Source of the DNA: Bacillota bacterium
GTDB taxonomy: Bacteria > Bacillota > Clostridia > Lachnospirales > Lachnospiraceae
Length of the DNA: 27,938 nucleotides
Assembly (NCBI GenBank): GCA_023398615.1
Contig: JAEWSD010000178.1
Location: 1 to 27,938 of the forward strand
Direction of reading: 5' to 3'
Of the stretch, positions 1-7,182 are shown in pieces. Numbering within the stretch: position 1 is the stretch's first letter; each line of letters starts with the position of its first letter. Position numbers and translations under genes: made by a program. The notes beneath the pieces are model-generated. The model saw only the letters and a list, made by a program, of their open reading frames with translations. It ran no database searches and was not told the origin of the DNA.

Positions 1-212
1 TAAAAGTATATAACCAAAGAGACTATAATAATTTCCCTATGAGGCCTTTAGGATGGAAATCACCCAATACCATTCTGAAGGATTTTATCCAGCATGGTGT
101 AACATATGTTTGACAAACCTACAAAAAAATGACGATATTTTCCGAAAATTAGCTCCAAGTGAAACTTATTTTTACAGAATTAGATAAAATGCCAAAATTT
201 TTTGATTCATGA
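1..212. other. Non-coding stretch upstream of the RiPP cluster
   Basis: No convincing gene is seen here. The stretch is AT-rich. Positions 69-98 can form a two-step hairpin: ACCAT pairs with ATGGT around an inner GGAT/ATCC stem, but no T-run follows, so it is not a clear terminator. Positions 101-110 are a perfect 10-bp palindrome, AACATATGTT, that runs into TTGACA at 109-114. That TTGACA could be a second -35 box, but no good -10 is correctly spaced from it. The first three bases, TAA, may be the stop codon of a gene outside the window. Confidence 0.4.
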
Positions 213-242
213 TTGACAATTATTAACATAATATGGTAAAAT
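213..242 (+). promoter_or_regulatory. Promoter of the RiPP maturation operon
   Basis: A consensus -35 TTGACA (213-218) is followed after 18 bp by TAAAAT (237-242), which is preceded by TGG, an extended -10 of the TGn type. It lies about 54 bp before the radical SAM start codon, and no better promoter is seen nearer. Confidence 0.7.
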
Positions 243-265
243 TAACCTAAGAGATTAACATAATA
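222..265. repeat. Direct repeats around the RiPP promoter -10 box
   Basis: ATTAACATAATA occurs exactly at 222-233, in the promoter spacer, and again at 254-265, in the leader. A partial third copy, ATTAACCTAA, lies at 241-250 between them. The exact copies are 32 bp apart, about three helical turns. This geometry would suit a regulator binding both sides of the -10 element, although low sequence complexity could also produce it. Confidence 0.5.
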
Positions 266-295
266 AAATAATTATAAACCAATAGGAGACAAGCC

Positions 296-1753
296 ATGAA
301 AAAGGATAGTCCGTTTATACATGCTTTCAAAACATGCGGCAGCTATTACGTCTTTGATGTAAATACGAATACCATTATAAAGACGACGAAAAAGAACTAT
401 GATTCACTTAAGTCAATAGAAAGAAGTGAATGGAGTAACGATCTTGCGGATGCCGAAGCAGATGCTTTTATTCAGAAAATGAAAAGCAGGGGCTTTCTTT
501 CGGCAAACCGGGTGAAGGAAATACTGCATCCGGCGACGAGATATCTGGATAGCTATCTGGAATCGGGGGTGCAAAAGATTTGCCTGCAGGTAACACAGCA
601 ATGTAATTTAAGATGTGAGTACTGCGTGTATTCCGGCAACTATACGAACAGATCCCATTCCAATGCCCGGATGAGCTTTGAGACGGCAAGGAAGGCGATA
701 GATTTCCTGATAGAACACTCCAGGGGTATTGAAGATACTAATATTTCTTTTTATGGCGGGGAACCGATCCTGGAATTTGAACTGATGAAAAAATGTATTC
801 TGTATGCCCTGCAGGCTTCGGAGGGAAAAACGGTCACTTTCAACCTGACCACCAACGGTACCTTATTTACAAAAGATATCATAGAATTCTTCCGGCAGTA
901 TAACGTACATATAACGATCAGTCTTGACGGACCCAGGGAAATTCATAATAAGAACAGGAGATTTGCGGCAGGCGGAGGCGGAAGCTTCGACAGGATCATG
1001 CAAAATCTGATGTATATCAGCGATAATTACGAGGAATATTTTAAGGAAAAGGTTGCATTTAACCTTGTTCTGGACGGCGACAGCGATTTCACCTGTGTGA
1101 ACAGCTTTTTCACCAGCTACGAGGTGATTAAAGACAGTATGGTAAGGGCCAGTTATATATCTGAAAACTATGCAAAGTTTCAGATTGACAAGAATGAGGA
1201 AAATGATATTCAGACAGATTACGAGCTCTTTAAATTATACCTGAGCAGGCTTGACAGGCTGGATAACCGTTATGTATCAAAGCTGGTGGAGCAAAAGTAC
1301 AATTATATAAAGGATTACCTGGCGGACGCCAGATACAGAACCGTTTCGCTCAGTGAAACGGCACATCCCGGCGGTCCCTGTATTCCGGGTGTCTTAAGAT
1401 TGTTTGTCGACGTAAACGGGTCTTTATATCCGTGCGAACGGGTGGATGAAAATTCTGATTTGATGAAGATCGGGAATCTGGAGGAAGGCTTTTATAAGGA
1501 GAAAATTGAACGTATTTTAAATATCGGAAAGCTTACGGAAGGAAGCTGCCGTAATTGCTGGGCCTTTCATTACTGTTCTGTCTGTGCGGCAGTTGCGGAC
1601 GATAACGGAGAGCTGTCGGCAGCCAAAAAGCTTTCGAAATGCAATGCCGTTCGGAACGGCCTCGAGAAAAATATGATAAATTACTGTATATTAAAGGAAT
1701 ATGGGCATAACTTTGAAGAAAATAAAGTTTTTCTTATGGCGGAGGTGAAATAG
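296..1753 (+). CDS. ccpM: Radical SAM/SPASM Cys-rich peptide maturase (CcpM type)
   Basis: This is a 485-aa radical SAM enzyme expected to modify the Cys-rich precursor encoded at 4853. The N-terminal ~90 residues form a small domain that could bind a leader peptide. The SAM-cluster motif CxxxCxxC is Cys103, Cys107 and Cys110 (CNLRCEYC), followed by the GGEP motif at 154-157. The C-terminal SPASM-type cysteines are at about 362, 380, 418, 421, 427, 430 and 449, and would ligate auxiliary Fe-S clusters. The length suits peptide maturases. The start has GGAG (285-288) eight bases upstream. It is the first gene of the cluster, and the next gene begins one base after its stop. From memory it fits the TIGRFAM class of clostridial Cys-rich peptide maturase CcpM. 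The bond it makes is not known to me; a thioether link is one possibility. Confidence 0.88.
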   Translation: MKKDSPFIHAFKTCGSYYVFDVNTNTIIKTTKKNYDSLKSIERSEWSNDLADAEADAFIQKMKSRGFLSANRVKEILHPATRYLDSYLESGVQKICLQVTQQCNLRCEYCVYSGNYTNRSHSNARMSFETARKAIDFLIEHSRGIEDTNISFYGGEPILEFELMKKCILYALQASEGKTVTFNLTTNGTLFTKDIIEFFRQYNVHITISLDGPREIHNKNRRFAAGGGGSFDRIMQNLMYISDNYEEYFKEKVAFNLVLDGDSDFTCVNSFFTSYEVIKDSMVRASYISENYAKFQIDKNEENDIQTDYELFKLYLSRLDRLDNRYVSKLVEQKYNYIKDYLADARYRTVSLSETAHPGGPCIPGVLRLFVDVNGSLYPCERVDENSDLMKIGNLEEGFYKEKIERILNIGKLTEGSCRNCWAFHYCSVCAAVADDNGELSAAKKLSKCNAVRNGLEKNMINYCILKEYGHNFEENKVFLMAEVK

Positions 1754-1754
1754 A

Positions 1755-2873
1755 ATGCGGAAATTAATGATATACCCCTATGACGATGAGTTCAATCCTG
1801 TTTTAAAGCATAAGGATTTGCTGGAGGGATACCGGATAAGTGAAGTAGTGTCTCTGAAAGGCTGGGGCTTTTGCGGTAAGGATGCCGGTATAACAAATGC
1901 CCGGGATAAGCTGGGCTTCCTTGTCACGAATGAATTCGCGGATCGTTTGAATCAATGTGACGCGGTTCTGTTCTGCGAAACCAGAACTCCTGTGGATTTT
2001 GACAAGATTATTTTACCCAAGGTTGATTTAGCCGCAAAGTACGGGAAAAGCATACTGTTTGCCGCAAAGCTGGAGGGTCAGGATTACGATGAGGTCCTCA
2101 GAAAATGTAATGAGAATAACGTGGATTTTAAATATTTCCATAATGGCGGCAAGGTATGGGACGACGGGAATATCGGCCGCTTTGAGGAATCGCTTCTGGA
2201 TATATTTACTCCCGTTATATTCGTATTCGGTACAAGCCAGCGGACGAATAAATTTGACATTCAGCTCTCCCTTCGGAAAAGCTTTATGGATAAAGGGTAT
2301 CGGGTAAGTCAGATCGGGAGCAGGAATTATTGTGAGCTGCTGGGCTTCCATTCCTTCCCGTCCTTTATGTCTTCAAACCGGAGCGAGGATTCCAAAATAT
2401 TAATGTTTAACAGGTATGTAAAAGAAATAGAGCTTACGGAAGCACCCGACGTGATCATAATAGGCATACCCGGAGGGGTAATCCCTTTTAATACTAAATT
2501 CACAAACAAATTCGGCATCTTTGCCTACGAGGTATCGCAGGCCGTAACGCCCGACGCCAGCATTTTCAGCAGCTTATATAATGAATACCGTGCGGAATAT
2601 TTCAGCATGCTGTCAGCCAGCGTAAAGTATAAACTCGGCTACGATATTGACTGCTTTAATTTAGCTAATAACATTTTTGACTGGATCGATTCCGAATATA
2701 ACGGAAAAGAGGTTTATGTAACGGTCAGTGCAGATATTGTGGATGAAAAGTTAAAGGATTTTGACAAATTGGATACGCCGGTAGGAAATGTTCTGAATGA
2801 TGACAGTGCCGAAAGAATGGCTGAGTTTTTAATGGACAAGCTTGCGGGATATGCCGAAACGGAATGTGTCTAG
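1755..2873 (+). CDS. Peptide maturation system protein, TIGR04066-like
   Basis: This is a 372-aa soluble protein with no signal peptide or membrane segment. It resembles the clostridial peptide-maturation family TIGR04066, whose biochemical role is unknown to me. The N-terminal half (about 1-150) is alpha/beta. The second half opens with a strand-loop-helix, PVIFVFGT at 153-160 then SQRTNKF. This recalls the GTxSxxGK loop of BioD/CobQ-type P-loop enzymes, but Asn and Phe replace the Gly and Ser/Thr, so nucleotide binding is doubtful. A second strand, PDVIIIGIPGG, starts near 231. The Shine-Dalgarno GGAGGTG lies inside the end of ccpM, so the genes are probably translationally coupled. The same two-part domain recurs at the C-terminus of the subtilase at 3156. 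Confidence 0.75.
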   Translation: MRKLMIYPYDDEFNPVLKHKDLLEGYRISEVVSLKGWGFCGKDAGITNARDKLGFLVTNEFADRLNQCDAVLFCETRTPVDFDKIILPKVDLAAKYGKSILFAAKLEGQDYDEVLRKCNENNVDFKYFHNGGKVWDDGNIGRFEESLLDIFTPVIFVFGTSQRTNKFDIQLSLRKSFMDKGYRVSQIGSRNYCELLGFHSFPSFMSSNRSEDSKILMFNRYVKEIELTEAPDVIIIGIPGGVIPFNTKFTNKFGIFAYEVSQAVTPDASIFSSLYNEYRAEYFSMLSASVKYKLGYDIDCFNLANNIFDWIDSEYNGKEVYVTVSADIVDEKLKDFDKLDTPVGNVLNDDSAERMAEFLMDKLAGYAETECV

Positions 2874-2887
2874 GGAGGGTTTGAGCT

Positions 2888-3169
2888 ATGTCAAAGGAAG
2901 AAATAACGGTAAGGCTGCAGAATATTTTAAGAAAAAGATTCGGTATGGATCTGAAAGGTAAGTGGCAGGAAGTGAAGAATTACCCCTTGTTGGGATATAA
3001 GCTGGGAATCGGGCCGGGCCAGCTGCTTTACTTATTTTTTGATATTGAGGAAGAATTTAATATAAGGATACCGGAGAATTCCATCGTAAATGGTGATTTC
3101 CATTCGCTGGATTCCATTGCCGGTATAATAGCGGATGAATATAAGGGAAATGATGATGAAAGATTATAA
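2888..3169 (+). CDS. Acyl carrier-related protein lacking the carrier serine
   Basis: This is a 93-aa protein with the four-helix outline of an acyl carrier protein. The segment ending in FDIEEEFNIRIPENS matches the helix II end and the loop of ACPs (ELVMALEEEFGIEIP type). Aligned back from EEEF, the DSL motif that carries phosphopantetheine becomes Gly42-Pro43-Gly44. Ser is therefore replaced by Pro43, and the protein cannot be loaded in the usual way. It matches, from memory, the peptide-maturation acyl carrier-related family TIGR04069. AGGGAGG lies about 9 bases before the ATG. Its end overlaps the subtilase start by 14 bp. A scaffold or adaptor role in a modification complex is my inference. 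Confidence 0.8.
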   Translation: MSKEEITVRLQNILRKRFGMDLKGKWQEVKNYPLLGYKLGIGPGQLLYLFFDIEEEFNIRIPENSIVNGDFHSLDSIAGIIADEYKGNDDERL

Positions 3170-4790
3170 GATACATATTGCCGTAGTGGATGACGGGATC
3201 AATGAAGAATACTACGACGGCTGCGAGCTTGAATATAACCTTGAGGTAACGGATGAGCTGACGGTAGTAAACCGGTATCCGTATGATAAAGCTGTGTCAA
3301 GCCACGGAAGTATATGTGCCGCCATTATATGCAAATACGTGCCGCAGGCCCGTATCGGCAGCGTTAAGATATTGAACGGGAACAGAAGGAGCGAAGCGGA
3401 CAGGCTGGTAAGAGCAATTGAGTGGTGCACGGATAATGGGATTAATATCGTCAATCTGAGCCTTGGTACGGTATACTTTAAGGATTTTCACAGGATACGA
3501 ACAGCAGTGGAAAAAGCAATCGGGAAGGGCATTATCATAATTGCGGCCTGCAGCAATTCCGGACGAATGACATACCCGGCATATATTACGGATGTCATCG
3601 GTGTCAAATGTGATGATTCGGGTACCCTTTCGGAAGGGGAATACAGCTATCATTACTTTCCGAACGACGGGATCAATATCACGGCTTACAGCAATATATT
3701 AATTCAGACATCCGGCGGGGTAAAGGAATATGCGGGAGTCTGCAACAGCTATGCCGCCGCTTTTATTACCTCAAGGGTTTGCGGAATACTTACCGAAAAC
3801 AGGAACAGCAGTCTGTATGACGTAAACAGGGAGCTTGCCGCAGGCTCCGTCAACAGAAGCGAAAAGGATGATTCGGGGAATTTAAAAAAGGAGATAGATT
3901 GGGTACATAATGCCGTACTCTTTGAAATAAACCGGGAAAAAGCGGAGCATTACAGAAAGAATTTTATATTCCATGCCGCGAAGACCGTTACTTTAGAATA
4001 TAACTCAACGGATAAACTGATCCGTGATATACGGTATCACCTGAACGTTCAGATCAAAGAATTCGATACTATTATCCTTGATCTGAACGGGGTGAAGCTT
4101 TCGGAACCGGATTATAATCCGGGCAACATAATATCGGAGCTGTCCGGACTTCATAAAAACATTGTTTACCTGGATGACAGGGAAACGGAGAAAAAGCCGT
4201 CTTTGAAATTATCCGACGGTAATATAAAAATATGGCATCCGTCCATAATAAAGCTCCTTAATTACCCGGTACGTAAACGACTGGATGTTCCGCTTATTAC
4301 GGTGCATGATCTGACCGGTAAACATCTATTCTCTTTCCTGTCTGAAATACAGGCATATTTCAGACAGGACGGCTACTATATTACTTCCGTGGCCGACCAG
4401 TGTTACGGTAAGCTGTTCGGGTTTGAATTTATACCGGTTTACGGCGAATCATTGTCCGGCAGGCAGGCCGATTTTCTGGAATTCATAACCGGCTTTTATC
4501 ATCCGGATATTCTATTGATCGGTTCGGGTTCCATGAGCAGGGAGATCGAAAAAATCGACAAACTGATAGAGATAGATATCAGCATAGTAATAACCGAGAA
4601 AATTGACGATAACGTGATGGAGTTCATCAATATAGGCAAAAAGCGCTTGTTTCTGCTGATATCCGATGACAAAGCGCCGGGTTTATCCTATGCCGGAAGA
4701 GAAATAGTACGGTATGATGCCGCAATCCTGGAGGAACCGTACGAATTATACCAATACATCGTCGGGTTATATGAAAAGGCACAGGGATAA
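3156..4790 (+). CDS. Cytoplasmic S8 subtilase fused to a TIGR04066-like domain
   Basis: This 544-aa protein starts at the third of three consecutive ATG codons, which is best spaced from AAGGGA at 3143-3148. The N-terminal ~210 residues are a subtilisin fold with Asp12 (VVDDG), His50 (SHGS), oxyanion Asn134 (ACSNSG) and Ser198 (CNSYAAAF in place of GTSMAAP). The triad is intact though the Ser motif is divergent. There is no signal peptide or propeptide, so it should act in the cytoplasm, probably removing the precursor's leader. The C-terminal part (about 290-544) parallels the protein at 1755: PLITVHDLTGK at 379, a GY segment, an LFGF-x-x-IP motif near 420-427 and PDILLIGSGS at 450. That domain may recognise the same partner or peptide. 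Translation is probably coupled to the upstream carrier-like gene. Confidence 0.85.
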   Translation: MKDYKIHIAVVDDGINEEYYDGCELEYNLEVTDELTVVNRYPYDKAVSSHGSICAAIICKYVPQARIGSVKILNGNRRSEADRLVRAIEWCTDNGINIVNLSLGTVYFKDFHRIRTAVEKAIGKGIIIIAACSNSGRMTYPAYITDVIGVKCDDSGTLSEGEYSYHYFPNDGINITAYSNILIQTSGGVKEYAGVCNSYAAAFITSRVCGILTENRNSSLYDVNRELAAGSVNRSEKDDSGNLKKEIDWVHNAVLFEINREKAEHYRKNFIFHAAKTVTLEYNSTDKLIRDIRYHLNVQIKEFDTIILDLNGVKLSEPDYNPGNIISELSGLHKNIVYLDDRETEKKPSLKLSDGNIKIWHPSIIKLLNYPVRKRLDVPLITVHDLTGKHLFSFLSEIQAYFRQDGYYITSVADQCYGKLFGFEFIPVYGESLSGRQADFLEFITGFYHPDILLIGSGSMSREIEKIDKLIEIDISIVITEKIDDNVMEFINIGKKRLFLLISDDKAPGLSYAGREIVRYDAAILEEPYELYQYIVGLYEKAQG

Positions 4791-4800
4791 ATTTTATTGT

Positions 4801-4829
4801 TTGATTTCACTTTACAATAGTCTTTTATA
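4801..4829 (+). promoter_or_regulatory. Probable internal promoter for the precursor gene
   Basis: TTGATT (4801-4806) and TTTATA (4824-4829) are separated by 17 bp and lie 24 bp before the precursor ATG. It would let the small precursor be made in excess over its enzymes. Both boxes are imperfect, so this is moderate support only. Confidence 0.45.
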
Positions 4830-4852
4830 AAAAAATTTCAGGAGGGAAAACT

Positions 4853-5059
4853 ATGAAAAAATTGGGAAAGAATTTATATCTGGTTAAGGAAACCGTTCAG
4901 GCGTATCAAACCTGTACCTGCAATTGCGGCTCCGCAACCTGCGGTTGTCCGTGCGGACATCCGGAAAATGCTACCGCTTCCTACTATGCAAGCACTGCGA
5001 GAAGCAGTGATTATAACAACACGGTGACAAGAAATAACGCGTACGATGATGCTGTATAA
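4853..5059 (+). CDS. Cys-rich RiPP precursor, CLI_3235-like
   Basis: This encodes a 68-aa peptide, the likely substrate of the radical SAM enzyme at 296. The leader, about residues 1-19, begins MKKLGKNLYLVKETVQAY, which resembles the conserved leader of the CLI_3235 bacteriocin-precursor family as I remember it. The core has six cysteines at 21, 23, 25, 30, 32 and 34, arranged as CxCxC, a four-residue GSAT linker, then CxCxC. The tail (35-68) is rich in Ser, Thr, Asn, Asp and Tyr. A strong AGGAGGG ribosome site precedes the ATG. No GG cleavage motif for a C39 protease is present, which agrees with an exporter lacking that domain and a dedicated subtilase next door. Confidence 0.85.
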   Translation: MKKLGKNLYLVKETVQAYQTCTCNCGSATCGCPCGHPENATASYYASTARSSDYNNTVTRNNAYDDAV

Positions 5060-5060
5060 A

Positions 5061-5135
5061 CTGATATGATATGCATGTGCATCATTAGTTACAGTTTAGC
5101 CGAAAGCTGAACTGCTTTAACATAGTTTATATCAG
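5061..5135 (+). ncRNA. Structured intercistronic RNA between precursor and exporter
   Basis: CTGATAT (5061-5067) is complementary to ATATCAG (5129-5135). This closes a region holding two hairpins. One is a short stem around ATGCA-TG-TGCAT (about 5071-5082). The other is a 9-bp stem CAGTTTAGC (5092-5100) / GCTGAACTG (5106-5114) with loop CGAAA. The second hairpin is followed by CTTTAA rather than a long U-tract, so it is at most a weak terminator. It could stabilise the precursor mRNA or set the ratio of precursor to transporter. It is a cis element of the transcript, not shown to be a separate RNA gene. Confidence 0.45.
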
Positions 5136-5156
5136 ATTATTGTAAAGTGGAATGAA

Positions 5157-5213
5157 ATGAAGCACGGAGTAACGCGTAACAATAACGTAAATACGAATGA
5201 AAGCGGAAAATAA
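5157..5213 (+). CDS. Possible 18-codon ORF before the exporter
   Basis: An ATG-started ORF of 18 codons encodes MKHGVTRNNNVNTNESGK and ends 20 bases before the exporter start. Only a weak GTGGA lies upstream. It shares the five residues VTRNN with the tail of the precursor (VTRNNAYDD) while using a different codon at each of the five positions. It could be a leader peptide, a remnant of a duplicated precursor tail, or chance. I cannot show that it is translated. Confidence 0.2.
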   Translation: MKHGVTRNNNVNTNESGK

Positions 5214-5233
5214 CCGGTATAGAGGGAAAGCCT

Positions 5234-7051
5234 GTGAAGATTGTAAATAGCTTAAAAGGCCTTAAGAACAATTTTATATTTAGTCTTTCTGTTTCCTGGA
5301 AAGCGTCTAAAGTATTCTTATCCATCCGGATACTGATCGAGATGTTTCTGGCAATCCAGCCTATCCTGCAGCTGTATTTGGGCAAAAGGCTGCTGGACAT
5401 CATAGCGGGAGGCCTCTATAACCGTGAGCTTGCCGCGCAAAAGGCCGTTTACACCGTGGCGGCTGTTTTTGCGCTGGAGACCTTGGGACTGATTATATTC
5501 AGAATAAACGAAATTATTAAATCCATCCATAATGATAAGATATCCAATTTTATCAAGGTGCAGACAATGGAGAAAACAAAAGCATTGGATCTGGCTTTCT
5601 TTGATTCTCCTGATTTCTATAATCTGCTTCAGCTGGCTCAAAGAGATTCCGGCGCTTTGCAGGTTTTTTCCTGGCTTTCCCTTGGCATTATTAAATCAGC
5701 GATACAATTAATATCAACTTCCGTAATACTGATTCGGCTGCATTGGCTGTTTCCCATTATGATCATTTTGTTAAGCATCCCTTCCATCATAATGGAGAAG
5801 AAATTCGTCGATCACCTTTATAACTGGGGGATCAATAAGGTTCCGGAAGAGAGGAAAATGAACTACATTACCGGGATTCTGACCGGCAGAGAGTATGCGA
5901 AGGAGGTCAGGCTGTTTAACATATTTGATGACCTGTTCCATAGATATGACAGCTATTGGAAATCCTGGTTTCAGGAAAAAGTTAAAATCACAAAAAAAAA
6001 GAGTGTCTGGGTATCCGTTTTGCCGGTACTGCCTCAGGCCGGTGTGACTTTTATTACGGCATATGTAACCTTTCGTATTATCCGCAGAACCTCCACAATA
6101 GGAGATTACAGCCTGTATACGGGCGCTGCGGCTCAGTTGCTGGGTGCCATCACCTCTTTGATAACGGTTATTTCAAACATTTATGATAATGGATTAAGAA
6201 TTGAGAATTATAAGAAATTCATCAATATAAACAGTACGTCGGAAAAAGGCGGCTGCAGGGATTTGGAAGAGGATATCAGCATTGAATTTAAGGATGTTAC
6301 CTTCATCTATCCGAATACGACAAAGAAGATTCTGGACAAAATCAGTTTTAAGATTGATCACAGGCAGAAGGTTGCAATCGTCGGCCTGAATGGGGAAGGA
6401 AAGTCTACGATTGTTAAACTGATACTGAGATTTTATGATCCGACGGAAGGCGAAATATTGATTAATGGCTGTAATATTAAGGAATATGATCTGGTAAAAT
6501 TAAGGAAAGCATTCGGAGTGATATTCCAGGATTACTCGAATTATGCCTTTACGTTAAGAGAAAATATTACGATTTCCGAGCTGGGTAAAAAGGAGGATGA
6601 AGAGCGGATCTTAAAGGCATGCCAAGAGGCGGGAATGGATAATATGCTTGAGAAATGGAATACGGGCCTGGATACCTATCTGACCAAAAGATTTGAGGAA
6701 AACGGAGAGGAATTATCGGGCGGAGAATGGCAAAAGGTAGCGCTGGCGCGGACCTTCTTTAAAAGCTCCCGGTTTATTATTATGGACGAGCCGACGGCGG
6801 CGCTTGACCCGGAAGCTGAACACAGGCTTTATAAGAAAATAGCCCGGTTATGTAAAGACAAGTCTGCAATCTTTATATCTCACAGACTGTCGAGCGTGAT
6901 AATCACGGATAAGATACTGGTATTAAAGAACGGAAAAATAGTGGAAGAGGGCTCGCACAAGGAATTGATGAAGCAGGGCGGAATTTATTATTACCTGTTC
7001 AATCTCCAGTCGGAGAAATACCGTATCGAGGAAGTCCGGGAACAATTTTAA
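5234..7051 (+). CDS. NisT-like ABC exporter for the modified peptide
   Basis: This is a 605-aa half-transporter with fused membrane and ATPase domains, expected to export the matured peptide. Hydrophobic membrane segments span about 15-320. The ATPase domain has Walker A GLNGEGKST (384-392), Q-loop VIFQDYSNY near 429-437, signature LSGGEWQ (494-500), Walker B IIMDEP (515-520) and His550. The SGGEWQ signature is common in lantibiotic exporters such as NisT. No N-terminal C39 peptidase domain is present, so leader cleavage must be done elsewhere. The GTG start follows GAGGGAAAG at about 5221-5230. It is the last gene of the cluster, and no clear terminator is visible behind it. Confidence 0.88.
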   Translation: MKIVNSLKGLKNNFIFSLSVSWKASKVFLSIRILIEMFLAIQPILQLYLGKRLLDIIAGGLYNRELAAQKAVYTVAAVFALETLGLIIFRINEIIKSIHNDKISNFIKVQTMEKTKALDLAFFDSPDFYNLLQLAQRDSGALQVFSWLSLGIIKSAIQLISTSVILIRLHWLFPIMIILLSIPSIIMEKKFVDHLYNWGINKVPEERKMNYITGILTGREYAKEVRLFNIFDDLFHRYDSYWKSWFQEKVKITKKKSVWVSVLPVLPQAGVTFITAYVTFRIIRRTSTIGDYSLYTGAAAQLLGAITSLITVISNIYDNGLRIENYKKFININSTSEKGGCRDLEEDISIEFKDVTFIYPNTTKKILDKISFKIDHRQKVAIVGLNGEGKSTIVKLILRFYDPTEGEILINGCNIKEYDLVKLRKAFGVIFQDYSNYAFTLRENITISELGKKEDEERILKACQEAGMDNMLEKWNTGLDTYLTKRFEENGEELSGGEWQKVALARTFFKSSRFIIMDEPTAALDPEAEHRLYKKIARLCKDKSAIFISHRLSSVIITDKILVLKNGKIVEEGSHKELMKQGGIYYYLFNLQSEKYRIEEVREQF

Positions 7052-7096
7052 GCTGAAATAATTACAGTAAATATAATATGCATTCTTCCTATTTTG

Positions 7097-7105
7097 TGCT
7101 ATAAT
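7097..7105 (+). promoter_or_regulatory. Extended -10 promoter of the LacI-family gene
   Basis: TGCTATAAT is a perfect TGn-TATAAT extended -10, placed 77 bp before the GTG start. No good -35 is seen, which is usual for extended -10 promoters. The leader contains an inverted repeat AAGTATT (7122-7128) / AATACTT (7152-7158). Confidence 0.55.
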
Positions 7106-7182
7106 ATTTATTAAATCAGGAAAGTATTGTATTTAGAAAGAGAATTTTCAAAATACTTAGAACATAGCAGAGGGAGATTAAC

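Noticed and set aside
61..114. Riboswitch or upstream-gene terminator before the RiPP cluster
   Set aside because: A two-step hairpin is present but there is no T-run and I recognise no riboswitch consensus; it also lies upstream of the predicted promoter.
5210..5220. ACCGGT core just before the exporter as a third operator of the LacI regulator
   Set aside because: The flanks are not symmetric (TAACCGGTAT), and the six-base core also occurs inside several coding regions.
7122..7158. Inverted repeat in the LacI-gene leader as its own operator
   Set aside because: The arms are 23 bp apart and lack the CG-centred symmetry of LacI sites; a weak leader hairpin is more likely.
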